A program made the translations under genes and the position numbers. From contig NZ_CP189974.1 in NCBI RefSeq assembly GCF_051549785.1, positions 806,001-870,000 on the forward strand: 64,000 bases of DNA. The letters are read 5' to 3'. Shown piece by piece: positions 49,815 to 58,572 of the stretch. This DNA is from Caldatribacterium sp051549785 (GTDB lineage Bacteria; Atribacterota; Atribacteria; Atribacterales; Caldatribacteriaceae). The notes beneath the pieces are model-generated. The model had not been told where the DNA came from. It ran no database searches and saw nothing but the letters and a program-made list of their open reading frames with translations. The stretch's first letter is position 1. Every line of letters begins with the position of its first letter.

Positions 49815-50912
49815 GTGTTCCGGGAAGCCCTCTTTGTTGACCGTTTAAACCGCTTTGTGGTCCTCTGCGAGGAAGGTGGGCGGAGGTTCCCCGCCCACCT
49901 TCCTAATCCTGGGAGGCTCTGGGAGATTCTCCTGCCCGGACGGGTGCTCCTTCTTGAGGACCAGGGAGAAAACATGCCTCGGGTGTGGGGTGCCCTCCTT
50001 GGAGAAGAGGTGGTATGCCTTCACACGACCTCGGCGGCTTCTGTGGCGAGAAAACTCCTTGAAGAGGATTGCCTTGAGGATTTCGCAGGCTTCAGGGTGG
50101 TGGGAACGGAAATTCCCCTTGGGAACTCTCGTCTGGATTTCCTCCTCAAGCGGGGTAGGGAAAGGATGTTCCTTGAGGTCAAATCCTGTACCCTCTTTTT
50201 CGACGGTCTGGCCATGTTCCCCGATGCCGTAACGGTACGGGGACGAAAACATGTGGGGCTTCTGGCAGACCTCGGAGGTGCCATGCTTTTTGTGGTGCAC
50301 GTTCCCTCGCCTTTTGCCTTTCTTCCTGATTTCCATACCGATCCTGAGTTTGCTTCGGCTCTCCATGCTGCCCGGAAGAAAGTCCTCATTCGCGCGGTGG
50401 CGGTGCGCTGGGATATGAGGGGGAATTTCCAGTATTCCCACATCCTCGATCTCCCCTGGGAGGTTTATGAAAAGGAAGCGGAGGATCGGGGGAGTTACCT
50501 GCTTTCAGGGTATCTCCCCGGGGTGTACCGGATTGCCGTCGGAAGCCTGGGGGAGCTGGATTTCCCCCGGGGTTTCTACGTTTACGTCGGTTCGGCCATG
50601 CGGGGCCTTTCGGGGAGAATCCGGAGACATCTCAGGAAGCGGAAACGAAACCACTGGCACATCGACACGCTCCTCCCCTTCTTTGAGGACGTTCGTGTAT
50701 TCCCCATCCGGAGTTCGGAACGCCTGGAGTGTGCCATTGCCCGGGAACTCGAAAAGGTGGCCCGGCCCGTTCCGCACTTTGGAGCTTCGGACTGCTCCTG
50801 TGGGAGTCACCTCTTTTACCTGCCCCAGCCACCACTCAGGAGTGCTGCCTTCGTTGAGGTGCTTCTGCACTTCCGCATGGGGCGGATTGCCAGAATCCTG
50901 CAACAGAGGTGA
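49815..50912 (+). CDS. SfsA / GIY-YIG (DUF123) fusion protein
   Basis: A 365-residue two-domain protein. Residues 1-230 are SfsA-like: HLPNPGRLWEILLPGRVLLL, TTSAASVARKLLEED and the PD-(D/E)xK-type core SRLDFLL...MFLEVKSCTL. Residues ~235-360 resemble the DUF123/GIY-YIG group: GVYRIAVGSLGELDFPRGFYVYVGSAMRGLSGRIRRHLRKRKRNHWHIDTLL, and SSERLECAIARELEKVA. Each half alone is a small nucleic-acid-related protein in other bacteria. The fusion implies the two domains work together, perhaps in RNA or DNA processing. GTG 49815 is three bases after the previous stop. Confidence 0.85.
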   Translation: MFREALFVDRLNRFVVLCEEGGRRFPAHLPNPGRLWEILLPGRVLLLEDQGENMPRVWGALLGEEVVCLHTTSAASVARKLLEEDCLEDFAGFRVVGTEIPLGNSRLDFLLKRGRERMFLEVKSCTLFFDGLAMFPDAVTVRGRKHVGLLADLGGAMLFVVHVPSPFAFLPDFHTDPEFASALHAARKKVLIRAVAVRWDMRGNFQYSHILDLPWEVYEKEAEDRGSYLLSGYLPGVYRIAVGSLGELDFPRGFYVYVGSAMRGLSGRIRRHLRKRKRNHWHIDTLLPFFEDVRVFPIRSSERLECAIARELEKVARPVPHFGASDCSCGSHLFYLPQPPLRSAAFVEVLLHFRMGRIARILQQR

Positions 50913-50920
50913 CTTAGCCA

Positions 50921-50949
50921 TTGACTCGGCAAAAAGAAAACCTTATAAT
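50921..50949 (+). promoter_or_regulatory. Strong promoter of the third sugar ABC operon
   Basis: TTGACT (50921-50926), 17-bp spacer, TATAAT (50944-50949). Gives a leader of ~125 nt with a CCTGAA...TTCAGG inverted repeat just before the ribosome binding site at 51065-51070. Confidence 0.85.
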
Positions 50950-51079
50950 CTAAAGCGGTCAAAATCCTATTCTCAGGGGGTGAGAGGGGGAAAAGGAGAG
51001 GGTTCGCTCAAGGGAGTTTGGAAGTTTTTGTTCTTTCCTGAATTTTCTGTGAAATTTCTTTTCAGGGGGGATGTGCTCG

Positions 51080-52696
51080 ATGGAATGGCGTAAGGTAAGC
51101 GTTGCATTGCTGTCTGTGGTCTTTGTGCTGGGGTTTGTGTTCGGTGCCCTTGCTCAGGAAGGCGCGTCAGAGCTTGAAATCCAGACTGCCAATGCAGCCT
51201 TTGAAGCCGCAGACAAAGGGAATCCCGATCCAGCTTGGAAAGGGCAGAAGCTCACCATCGCTGTGTACTCCGCTGGTCCCCGTGGTGCTATCTCCGGTCC
51301 CCTGTACTTCTGGCGTCCCTACTTTGAGAAGCTCACCGGCGCTACCTACGACATCGTCGAAATTCCCTTCGGAGAACTCCGGGAAAAGATTTTCACCGAC
51401 CTCATGACCGGTACTGGTACCTACGACATCATCGTTGGTCCGAGCTGGTTCTACGGCGACTACATCATGAACGACTGGATTGTCCCCGCTCAGGAATTCT
51501 TCAACGATCCTCGCATGCCCAAATGGGAGCCTGAGTCCATTGCCCTCCCGGTTCGAGAGCTCTACATGTGGGGGGACAAACTCGTTGGGTTCAACAACGA
51601 CCACGACGGCCAGGTTATCTACTACCGTCGGGACATCCTGAGCGATCCGAAGTGGCAGGAAGAGTTCAAGAAAGAGAAAGGTAAGGATATGCCCACCCCG
51701 CCATGGACCTGGGAAGAGGTCTATGAAATCTGTGACTTCTTCAATGGCAAGGACTGGAACGGTGATGGCGAGCCGGACTACGGTATCAGCATGCATCTTA
51801 AAGTTGGTGGGCAGGGCTTCTTCCACTTCATGGCGCTTTCCGCACCGTACGTCGTTTCTCCGGCTCCGGGAGACGATCCGGCCAAGGTGACCCGGTACCA
51901 CAACGTGTACTGGTTTGACCCTGAAACCATGGAACCCCTGGTGAATACCCCTGGGTTTGTTGAGGCGCTGAACATGCTCATCAAGCTCTCCAAGACCGGA
52001 CCTTCCGCAATGTTCGGCTGGAGCCTTGGTGAGGCCTGGGATGCGTTCTTGCGGGGTAAGGCCGTCATGTGCTGGTCTTGGGGTGACGTGGGTTCGCTGG
52101 CGCAGCTTCCTGATCGTTCCAGCATTCAGGGCAAGCTTGGCGTGGCGCCTATTCCCGGAAGCGACAAGTACTATGACCTCGAGACCAAGCAGTGGGTGAA
52201 CAAGGAGAACTTCGTGGCCAACACCGTGGGTGCCTCCTGGCATGGCGTGATTTCGAAGTACTGCAAGAACAAGGAACTCGCCGCTTACTTCCTCTCTTGG
52301 CAGGCTACACCGCAGATCAACCACTGGAACGTCGTCTGGGGCTGGACCGGCGTTGACCCCGGAACGAGCTACGACTTCCTGCAGCCGAGTGGAAAGGCAA
52401 CAATTGAGGAATACGTAGCGACCGGATACGATGCCGAAGATGCTCGCCAGTTCGTCACCGCTTATGAGGAAATGTGGACCAAGTACCCGCTGCGGCAGAC
52501 CTACCTCCGTATTCCTGGAACGCCGGAGATGTGGGAGGTCTACGACATCCATCTCTCTGAGGCTGTGACCGGCCAGGTCTCCCCAGAGGAAGCTCTGAAC
52601 CGTATTGCCGAAGAGTGGAAGGCCATCGTAGAGCGGTACGGTAAGGATACCCTCAAGAAGATTTACCAGGAAGCTATCGGCTACAAGCCAGAGTAA
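51080..52696 (+). CDS. Sugar ABC transporter substrate-binding protein (family 1)
   Basis: A 538-residue exported binding protein with signal VSVALLSVVFVLGFVFGALAQ. Extracellular family 1 features include KLTIAVYSAGPRGAISGPLYFWRPYFEKLTG, EIPFGELREKIFTDLMTGTGTYDIIVGPSWFYGDY and DHDGQVIYYRRDIL. Long for the family. ATG 51080 is chosen over ATG 51071, which would directly abut GGGGGG. Followed by a strong hairpin and two permease genes, so the binding protein is probably made in excess. Ligand not predictable. Confidence 0.9.
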   Translation: MEWRKVSVALLSVVFVLGFVFGALAQEGASELEIQTANAAFEAADKGNPDPAWKGQKLTIAVYSAGPRGAISGPLYFWRPYFEKLTGATYDIVEIPFGELREKIFTDLMTGTGTYDIIVGPSWFYGDYIMNDWIVPAQEFFNDPRMPKWEPESIALPVRELYMWGDKLVGFNNDHDGQVIYYRRDILSDPKWQEEFKKEKGKDMPTPPWTWEEVYEICDFFNGKDWNGDGEPDYGISMHLKVGGQGFFHFMALSAPYVVSPAPGDDPAKVTRYHNVYWFDPETMEPLVNTPGFVEALNMLIKLSKTGPSAMFGWSLGEAWDAFLRGKAVMCWSWGDVGSLAQLPDRSSIQGKLGVAPIPGSDKYYDLETKQWVNKENFVANTVGASWHGVISKYCKNKELAAYFLSWQATPQINHWNVVWGWTGVDPGTSYDFLQPSGKATIEEYVATGYDAEDARQFVTAYEEMWTKYPLRQTYLRIPGTPEMWEVYDIHLSEAVTGQVSPEEALNRIAEEWKAIVERYGKDTLKKIYQEAIGYKPE

Positions 52697-52710
52697 AAGG
52701 AAGGCATGCT

Positions 52711-52746
52711 GGGGGAAGGGGTACAGTACCCCTTCCCCCTTCTTTT
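52711..52746 (+). terminator. Terminator/attenuator between binding protein and permease genes
   Basis: A 14-bp inverted repeat (GGGGGAAGGGGTAC and complement) with almost no loop, followed by TTCTTTT. Expected to lower expression of the permease genes relative to the binding protein. Confidence 0.8.
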
Positions 52747-52771
52747 GTGTTCAGGAAAGGGAGAGTGACAG

Positions 52772-53635
52772 ATGAGACGGAGACTACGAGAGAAGGGAAA
52801 TGTTTTCGTAGCGCCTGCTATTCTCTGGGTGCTTGCATTCACCATTTTCCCTCTGGTGTACTCTTTTCGCATCAGTCTCGCCAAGGTTCTCTACGGGAAG
52901 ATTGCCGGCTTTGCGGGAGTAGCCAACTACCTCCGGATGTTCGGAGACTACCGCTTCTGGGGCGCTTTGCGGTTCACCCTGATTTACGTGGCCTTCAGCG
53001 TCTGCGTGACAACGGTGATAGGACTTGGTCTTGCCATTGTTTTTAATCGGAAGATGAAGGGTCTCCGGGCATTTCGTTCCATCCTCACCATGCCGCTTTT
53101 CACCGCCCCGGTTGCCCTGGGGTACCTCGGCGTTATGATGTTTTACGAGGAAAACGGGCCAATCAACGTCCTTTTAAGGTCCATTGGTTTAGGGAAGGTT
53201 CCCTGGCTTTCTCATCCTCTCTGGGCAACCCTGGCGATATGCATTGTTGATGTATGGCAGTGGACGCCTTTCGCTTTTATCATTCTTTTAGCGGGATTGC
53301 AGTCCATCTCTGATGAAATTTACGAGGCGGCAGTGATCGATACCTCGTCTGGCTGGGCCGTTTTCCGGTATATCACGCTTCCGATTCTTTCCCCGGTTCT
53401 TGGGACGGTCATCATGCTCCGGATGGTTGACGCCTTTAAAGCCTTTGATATCCCCTTCAGCCTCACAAGCGGTGGACCGGGAACAGCTACCCGAACGCTC
53501 ACCTTCTACATTTACACGCAAGGGTTGCGGAACTTCGACTTGGGGTACGCCAGCGCCATGGCCTATTTCCTCCTGGCCATCACCATGGTCATCGGGCTTC
53601 TGTTCTTCCGGAGATACCGAGAACTCTACGAGTAG
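52772..53635 (+). CDS. Sugar ABC transporter permease 1 (MalF-like)
   Basis: A 287-residue permease with about six helices. VAPAILWVLAFTIFPLVYSFRISLAKV opens it, and the EAA loop (EIYEAAVIDTSSGWAVFRYITLPILSP) followed by FDIPFSLTSGGPGTATRTLTFYIY is typical. GGAAAGGGAGAGTGACAG precedes the ATG. Partner of the next gene. No ATPase in this operon. Confidence 0.91.
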   Translation: MRRRLREKGNVFVAPAILWVLAFTIFPLVYSFRISLAKVLYGKIAGFAGVANYLRMFGDYRFWGALRFTLIYVAFSVCVTTVIGLGLAIVFNRKMKGLRAFRSILTMPLFTAPVALGYLGVMMFYEENGPINVLLRSIGLGKVPWLSHPLWATLAICIVDVWQWTPFAFIILLAGLQSISDEIYEAAVIDTSSGWAVFRYITLPILSPVLGTVIMLRMVDAFKAFDIPFSLTSGGPGTATRTLTFYIYTQGLRNFDLGYASAMAYFLLAITMVIGLLFFRRYRELYE

Positions 53636-53647
53636 GGGAGAGCAACG

Positions 53648-54502
53648 ATGCGCAGGAGACGGAAAGGATCTATCACCACGGAGATTCTAATCTGGGTGGT
53701 TGTGATCGTTGCCATTCTGTGGGTGCTTTTCCCTTTTTACTGGACGGTCATTACCTCTTTCAAGAAGCCGGCTGACGTCTTTCGTTTAAGCAGCATCCCC
53801 TGGCTCCAATTCACACCCACCCTCAGCAACTGGCAAACCGAGTTCACGCAAAGAGGTCCGGAAATCCTGAGAGGTATCACCAACAGCATCGTCATCGCCG
53901 TTTTTGCTTCTCTTCTTGCCGTGGCCCTCGGGACCTTTGCAGGATATGGCCTTGCCCGATACAGGTACGCGAAATGGCGCAACCAGAGCATGGCTTTCTG
54001 GTTTCTCTCGCAGCGTTTTCTCCCCCCTGCCGCTACGGTTATTCCCTTCTTCCTCCTCATGAAGTCTCTTGGGCTCCTTGATACGCGTGTGGCCTTGATC
54101 CTCGTCAACACCACCTTTGCCATGCCATTTGCGGTCCTCATCATGAAGGACATGTTCCGGGAACTTCCGGTGGAACTCGAGGAAGCCGCTCTTGTCGACG
54201 GGTGCTCCCGATTTGAAGCCTTCTTGAGGATTGCGCTTCCCCTTGCTGCTCCAGCGCTTGTGGCGACGGTTATCATCTGTTTTTCCTTTGCCTGGAACGA
54301 GTTTCTTTTCGCCCTCGTTTTGACGTACAAGCATGCAACCCCGATGACCATCATCATTGCCGGGACAGAACACACCCAGGGGGTGCAATTCTGGTACGTT
54401 TCAACGAGGCTTCTTCTGGCCATCCTTCCGCCGACGCTCCTTGCCCTTACCGTCCAGCGTTACATTGTCCGTGGTCTTACCATGGGTGCGGTGAAGGGAT
54501 GA
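53648..54502 (+). CDS. Sugar ABC transporter permease 2 (MalG-like)
   Basis: A 284-residue permease. LFPFYWTVITSFKKPADVF near the N terminus, the EAA loop (VELEEAALVDGCSRFEAFLRIALPLAAPA) and C-terminal RYIVRGLTMGAVKG identify it. Last gene of the operon, ending just before a UUCG-capped hairpin. Confidence 0.91.
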   Translation: MRRRRKGSITTEILIWVVVIVAILWVLFPFYWTVITSFKKPADVFRLSSIPWLQFTPTLSNWQTEFTQRGPEILRGITNSIVIAVFASLLAVALGTFAGYGLARYRYAKWRNQSMAFWFLSQRFLPPAATVIPFFLLMKSLGLLDTRVALILVNTTFAMPFAVLIMKDMFRELPVELEEAALVDGCSRFEAFLRIALPLAAPALVATVIICFSFAWNEFLFALVLTYKHATPMTIIIAGTEHTQGVQFWYVSTRLLLAILPPTLLALTVQRYIVRGLTMGAVKG

Positions 54503-54510
54503 CGTCACGT

Positions 54511-54528
54511 GGGCCGCTTCGGCGGCCC
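54511..54528. terminator. UUCG-capped GC-rich hairpin between convergent genes
   Basis: GGGCCGC-TTCG-GCGGCCC, a 7-bp perfect stem with the extra-stable UUCG loop. No T-tract. Lies in the 40-bp gap between two convergent genes and may terminate or stabilise the sugar ABC message. Confidence 0.6.
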
Positions 54529-54542
54529 GGTCGCATCACTTG

Positions 54543-55826
54543 CTACTTTGACACGGAGGATTCCTCAAGGAGCTCTCCAATAGAGATGCTACAGCTGTGC
54601 TCCGTTTTCACCCACCGTTTCTGATTCCAGGAAAGGAAAAGCCCCAAAAAGACGATGGGTATCCAGCTCAGGCCGTAGACCGTGTACAGGACAAAGTACG
54701 GGAGGTACCGGAGGGTGAAACGACCCTCTTTTAGGGAAGGCCCGAGCACCACTTGGTAGGCACTCTGAATAAAGGCTACTGGAACCCAGAGGTAGAGGTG
54801 CAGGACAAAGGGCACGTTTCCGTGAGTTCCCCGCTCAATGGTCTCAAGGGCCACGAGGACCGTGGTGAGGACGATGCTCAAAGGAGTGAGGAGGTACAGG
54901 AAGTAGTCAAGGTACTGCAGGTTCCCGCTTGTGAGGAATTTCTTCAAAAGCTTCCATCCGTACCGCCAAAGGACAAAGCAGTGTCCCTGCATCCAGCGAG
55001 TTCGCTGACGGTGGCTTGAGGCATAGCGGAGCGGCTTTTCGTCATAGGTGATGGCCCACTCATTCCAGTGAACCTTTCCTCCTTCAAGCACAACCTGAAC
55101 GCTGAACTCAAGGTCTTCGGTGAGGCTTTTCAGGTTCCACCCCAAACGGGTAATACAGGACGTCCGTATGACCAATCCCGTACCTCCCAGGGTGGCCGAC
55201 AGTCCCCAGTTTGCCCGAGCAAGTTGCCAGAACCGGTTGGCGTACCAGTACGCCAGAGCGTACATCCTGGTAAGCCAGGAGTAGTCTGGGTTTTTGGTCT
55301 CCAGATACCCCTGGACGACTTCTGCGTCTTTGTGGGCTTCGAGGTAATCGTTCATCTTGGCCAGGAACTCGGGGTGCACGAGGTTATCAGCGTCAAAGAG
55401 GGCTATGGCGTCGTAAGAGGCAAGGGGGATCTGGGCGAGAGCCCAGCCGACGTTGTACGTCTTTCCGGGATGCTGTGGGTCATTCCGTTCAAGGACAAAA
55501 GCCCCTCGGCTCAGGGCAATGTCCTTCGTTCTGTCGGTGCAGGCATCACAGACCACGTAGATGTCGAAGAGCTCTTTTGGATACGTCTGTGCTCGCAAAC
55601 TCTCAAGGAGTGGTCCCAGGACTTTTTCCTCGTTATGGGCGGGGATGAGAACGGCGAATCTCAGGAACTTCTTGGCCTTTGGGAGGGAACGAGGGTACTG
55701 AAATCCTCGAAGAGCGATGCAAGTCTGGTAGACCCAGAAACAGTAGAGGAGAAAAGCAAGGATTTTGAGCGGTTCAAAAGAATGATCGAACCATTCTTCA
55801 GGTGCAACAAACGACGGGTAGACCAC
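54543..55826 (-). CDS. GT2-family glycosyltransferase, membrane-bound
   Basis: A 427-residue protein with an N-terminal membrane helix and 3-4 helices near the C terminus. The GT2 domain carries IPAHNEEKVLGPLLESL, YDAIALFDADNLVHPEFL (DAD metal site), TEDLEFSVQVVLEGGKVHWNEWA (TED catalytic base) and HRQRTRWMQGHCFVL (Q-x-x-RW). These are the D, DxD, TED, QxxRW motifs of processive enzymes such as cellulose and hyaluronan synthases. It may polymerise or transfer a sugar across the membrane. GTG 55826 has AGGAGG upstream. Likely co-transcribed with the methyltransferase gene 68 bases upstream. Confidence 0.88.
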   Translation of the reverse strand: MVYPSFVAPEEWFDHSFEPLKILAFLLYCFWVYQTCIALRGFQYPRSLPKAKKFLRFAVLIPAHNEEKVLGPLLESLRAQTYPKELFDIYVVCDACTDRTKDIALSRGAFVLERNDPQHPGKTYNVGWALAQIPLASYDAIALFDADNLVHPEFLAKMNDYLEAHKDAEVVQGYLETKNPDYSWLTRMYALAYWYANRFWQLARANWGLSATLGGTGLVIRTSCITRLGWNLKSLTEDLEFSVQVVLEGGKVHWNEWAITYDEKPLRYASSHRQRTRWMQGHCFVLWRYGWKLLKKFLTSGNLQYLDYFLYLLTPLSIVLTTVLVALETIERGTHGNVPFVLHLYLWVPVAFIQSAYQVVLGPSLKEGRFTLRYLPYFVLYTVYGLSWIPIVFLGLFLSWNQKRWVKTEHSCSISIGELLEESSVSK

Positions 55827-55894
55827 CTCGACAACCTCCTCTGGTCAGTGCTTGCAGGAAGCTCTCAAGAACGTAACACGCCTCAAAAAGGAAG

Positions 55895-56584
55895 TCAAGG
55901 AGCACCAGTTTTTTTCAGGAGCGTGATGATGTAGTCGCGCTCAGGGTGGAGCACCACCTCTTCAAAGAGGCGGGTGAACCTGCCCCGCTCAAGAAAGAGG
56001 TCGTGGATGAGTTTCCCCGAGGGGTAGAAGTGGACAAGAAGAAGGTACCCACCATCGCGGAGATGGCGGAGGAATTTCTCCTCCAGGGTAAGGAGGACAT
56101 TCCTGCCTCCGAGGTAGTAGAGCACCTCTGAGGCGAGGATGAGGTCGAAGATGCCCTCCGGTTCGTCCCGGGCGATGTCAAGCTTCTCAAGCCTTACCCG
56201 ATCGCCATACACCTCAAGCCTTGCTCTGGCTCGCTCAAGGGCTGTCTGGGAGATGTCGATGCCAAAGACCTCCTTTCCTCTTTGCAGGAGGAGTTCAGTG
56301 AAGACCCCTTCGCTTGTGCCGACTTCGAGGATGGTATGAACATCCTGGGGAATGGCCTCAAGGGTCTTTTGGTACTTTTCCTGCTCGTAGGTACTTTTGG
56401 TGTAATTCCAGGGGTCACGTTTTCTGCGGTACAGCCCTTCGAAATGGGCCTCGTTGAAGAACCAGGGGAGGAAGGGGAGCAGCGCCCTCCAGAGGAGGTT
56501 GGCAAGGTGCGAAACCACGCGCCGTTTCAGGGTGGAAAGGCGCATCTTCAGGGACATCTTCTGAGATTTCACGGTGTTGCTCAT
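55895..56584 (-). CDS. SAM-dependent methyltransferase (class I)
   Basis: A 229-residue methyltransferase. Motif I is TILEVGTSEGVFTELLLQRG (~90) with the acidic motif II in EVFGIDISQTALERAR. FDLILASEVLYYLGG and LRDGGYLLLVHFYPSGK are motifs IV-V. The N-terminal ~85 residues include a hydrophobic, basic segment (LANLLWRALLPFLPWFF) that may attach it to the membrane. The start at 56584 is the ATG nearest the divergent promoter; the frame runs on to 57328 antisense to the aldo/keto reductase gene and is not conserved. Paired with a GT2 enzyme, so a sugar or lipid-linked glycan is a likely acceptor (inference). Confidence 0.85.
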   Translation of the reverse strand: MSNTVKSQKMSLKMRLSTLKRRVVSHLANLLWRALLPFLPWFFNEAHFEGLYRRKRDPWNYTKSTYEQEKYQKTLEAIPQDVHTILEVGTSEGVFTELLLQRGKEVFGIDISQTALERARARLEVYGDRVRLEKLDIARDEPEGIFDLILASEVLYYLGGRNVLLTLEEKFLRHLRDGGYLLLVHFYPSGKLIHDLFLERGRFTRLFEEVVLHPERDYIITLLKKTGAP

Positions 56585-56595
56585 CCCAGAACTAC

Positions 56596-56603
56596 AGTAT
56601 AAT
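56596..56603. promoter_or_regulatory. Overlapping divergent -10 elements
   Basis: TATAAT on the plus strand (56598-56603) for the aldo/keto reductase gene and TATACT on the minus strand (56601-56596) for the methyltransferase gene share four base pairs. Both have only weak -35 matches. Confidence 0.5.
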
Positions 56604-56635
56604 ACTTTCAGTTTCCCTTCAAGGGGGTGAGGGCA

Positions 56636-57616
56636 TTGCAGTACAGGAAACTCGGCTGGACAGACCTTGAGCTTTCCGTCATCGGCTTTGGTTCCTGGGC
56701 TCTCGGCGGTGGAGGGTGGCGGTACAGCTGGGGTCCTCAAGATGATAAGGAGTCCATCGAGGCGATTCACAGGGCAGTGGACCTTGGGGTGAACTGGATT
56801 GACACCGCAGCGGTGTATGGTCTTGGGCACTCGGAAGAGGTCGTGGGACGGGCGATCCGGGGACTGACAAAACGCCCCATCATTGCCACAAAATGCGGAC
56901 TTGTCTGGGACGAGAAGGGGAACATTGCCAATTGCCTGAAACGTGACAGCATTCGCCGGGAGGTTGAGGCAAGCCTTCGCCGCCTGGGGGTAGACGTTAT
57001 TGACCTTTACCAGATTCACTGGCCTGTACCCGATGAGGACATTGAGGAAGCCTGGGAGGAGATGAGCCGTCTGGTGGAGGAGGGCAAGGTCCGCTACATC
57101 GGGGTGTCCAACTTCAGTGTGGCCCAGATGGAGCGGATTGCCCCAATTCACCCCATTGCTTCTCTGCAGCCCCCTTACAGCATGCTCCGGCGGGATATTG
57201 AGAAGGACATTCTGCCATACTGCGCAGAGAAGAACATCGGGGTCATCGTGTACAGCCCCATGCAGAAGGGACTGCTCACCGGGAAGGTGACGAAGGAATG
57301 GGTGGCAAACCTTCCTCCTGATGACCACCGCCGCAATGACCCCATGTTCCAGGAACCGGAGCTCACCCTCAATATTGAGCTTGCTGGGAAACTACGGGAC
57401 ATCGGGGCAAAGTACGGAAAGACCCCTGCCCAGGTTGCTGTGGCCTGGGTACTGCGCTGGAGGGAAGTCACCTCGGCCATTGTGGGGATTCGCCGGCCAT
57501 CGCAAATTGAGGAAATCGCCCCTGCCGGAGACTGGGATCTCCCTGAAGAAGAGGTGGCAAGGATAGAGGAATTCCTCAAAGAGCGGGAGGAGAGGCTCAG
57601 GAACCTGCGGCGGTAG
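56636..57616 (+). CDS. Aldo/keto reductase
   Basis: A 326-residue NAD(P)H-dependent TIM-barrel oxidoreductase. The catalytic tetrad is visible: Asp in WIDTAAVYG, Tyr in AAVYGLGHSEE, Lys in ATKCGLVW and His in IYQIHWPVPDED-type segment (LYQIHWPV). C-terminal NADP-binding VGIRRPSQIEE follows. GFGSWALGGGGW near the N terminus is typical of the AKR11/YdbC-like group. TTG 56636 follows AAGGGGGTGA at 8 bases and is preferred over GTG 56627. Substrate unknown. Confidence 0.92.
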   Translation: MQYRKLGWTDLELSVIGFGSWALGGGGWRYSWGPQDDKESIEAIHRAVDLGVNWIDTAAVYGLGHSEEVVGRAIRGLTKRPIIATKCGLVWDEKGNIANCLKRDSIRREVEASLRRLGVDVIDLYQIHWPVPDEDIEEAWEEMSRLVEEGKVRYIGVSNFSVAQMERIAPIHPIASLQPPYSMLRRDIEKDILPYCAEKNIGVIVYSPMQKGLLTGKVTKEWVANLPPDDHRRNDPMFQEPELTLNIELAGKLRDIGAKYGKTPAQVAVAWVLRWREVTSAIVGIRRPSQIEEIAPAGDWDLPEEEVARIEEFLKEREERLRNLRR

Positions 57617-57621
57617 TTCCA

Positions 57622-57644
57622 GGGATGAGGTCTGCCTCATTCCC
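57622..57644. terminator. Hairpin between aldo/keto reductase gene and GH130 remnant
   Basis: GGGATGAGG (57622-57630) with CCTCATTCCC (57635-57644), one bulge. No T-tract on either strand. Confidence 0.45.
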
Positions 57645-57667
57645 GAAAAAAGTGCAGAGCATGTGGA

Positions 57668-58572
57668 TCAAACGGTTTTCTCCTCCACCAGGTATTCCAG
57701 AAACTCCCGGTAAATGAAGAAAAGCCAGACCAACACAGCGGTCGGCGGCACCGTAGTACAGGCGAATTTCGTTCTTCCCTTCGTCAACGGTGATGCCTGT
57801 GGGGAAAACCACTCCGGGAACGTCTCCCAGAAACTCATACGGTTCCTGAGGGCTTGTAATCCATTCCTCAGCTCGGCGGAGGACCTTCCGGGGGTCCTCG
57901 GGATCAAGGAGGACAGTCCCTGAGGTGGTATGGCGTACCCCGTGGTCGAAGATGAGCTAGCCACGGGGTGTAGCCACCGGTGGGATACCAAGGCCTACCC
58001 GGTGCTGGCCCCACCACCCGGGACGGACCGGGATGAGAACCTGGTGGTCTTCCCAGTGCCGGAGGTCCGGTGAGAAGGAAATCCAGGTGTGGGCTTCTCC
58101 CCGGATGATGGGGCGGTGCACCAGGGCATATCGCTTTCTGCCATCTGCTTTGAAACGGCATGGGAAAAGGGCGGCATCCTTGTCCTCGGGAGGCAGAAGA
58201 GGACTGTATTTCACAAACGCTTTGAAATCCTCTGTCAGCGCCAGGGAAACGAGGGGTCCGCCCTTGCCGAAGGCCACATAGGTTATGGCGTAACACTTTT
58301 CCTTCTCAAGCCACACTATTCGGGGATTTTCCAGGCCCCACTGTTCTTCGGCAAACTGTTCTTCGGCCGCAAGGGAGGGAAAGGGGTTGATCTCCCAGTG
58401 CTCTTTGCCGTCTTCGCTTGTGGCCACTGTGAGGTGAGAGAACCCCCGGCAGTCCTCCACCCGGACAAGGAGAAGCGTCCTCCCCTGGAATTGCACGGCT
58501 TTTGGGTTGAGAACAGCGTTCACCCGTTAGGGCCATTTTTCGGGGGAGAGGATAGGGTTGTGCTCATAGCGC
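57668..58572 (-). pseudogene. GH130 glycoside phosphorylase/hydrolase, degraded
   Basis: A ~300-residue beta-mannoside phosphorylase-like gene with several lesions. RYEHNPILSPEKWP is followed in frame by TAA (58529-58527) where the family has Tyr or Phe, then VNAVLNPKAVQFQGRTLLLVRVED...GLENPRIVWLEKEKCYAITYVAF, the GH130 core. A TAG (57959-57957) stands where a Trp (TGG) is expected in PRGWLIFDHG. VRHTTSGTVLLDPEDP lacks ~6 residues seen in the family, and a frameshift near DRCVGLAF leads to the natural end REFLEYLVEEKTV at 57668. No start codon remains in frame at the 5' end. GH130 enzymes normally phosphorolyse beta-mannosyl-glucose or manno-oligosaccharides. Confidence 0.82.

Noticed and set aside
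51167..52552. 461-codon minus-strand ORF
   Set aside because: Antisense to a binding-protein gene with signal peptide and family features on the plus strand.
57957..57959. In-frame TAG in the GH130 gene as a possible pyrrolysine or readthrough codon
   Set aside because: A TAA, an internal deletion, a frameshift and a lost start in the same gene make ordinary decay far more likely, and no pylT-like tRNA was seen in the window.
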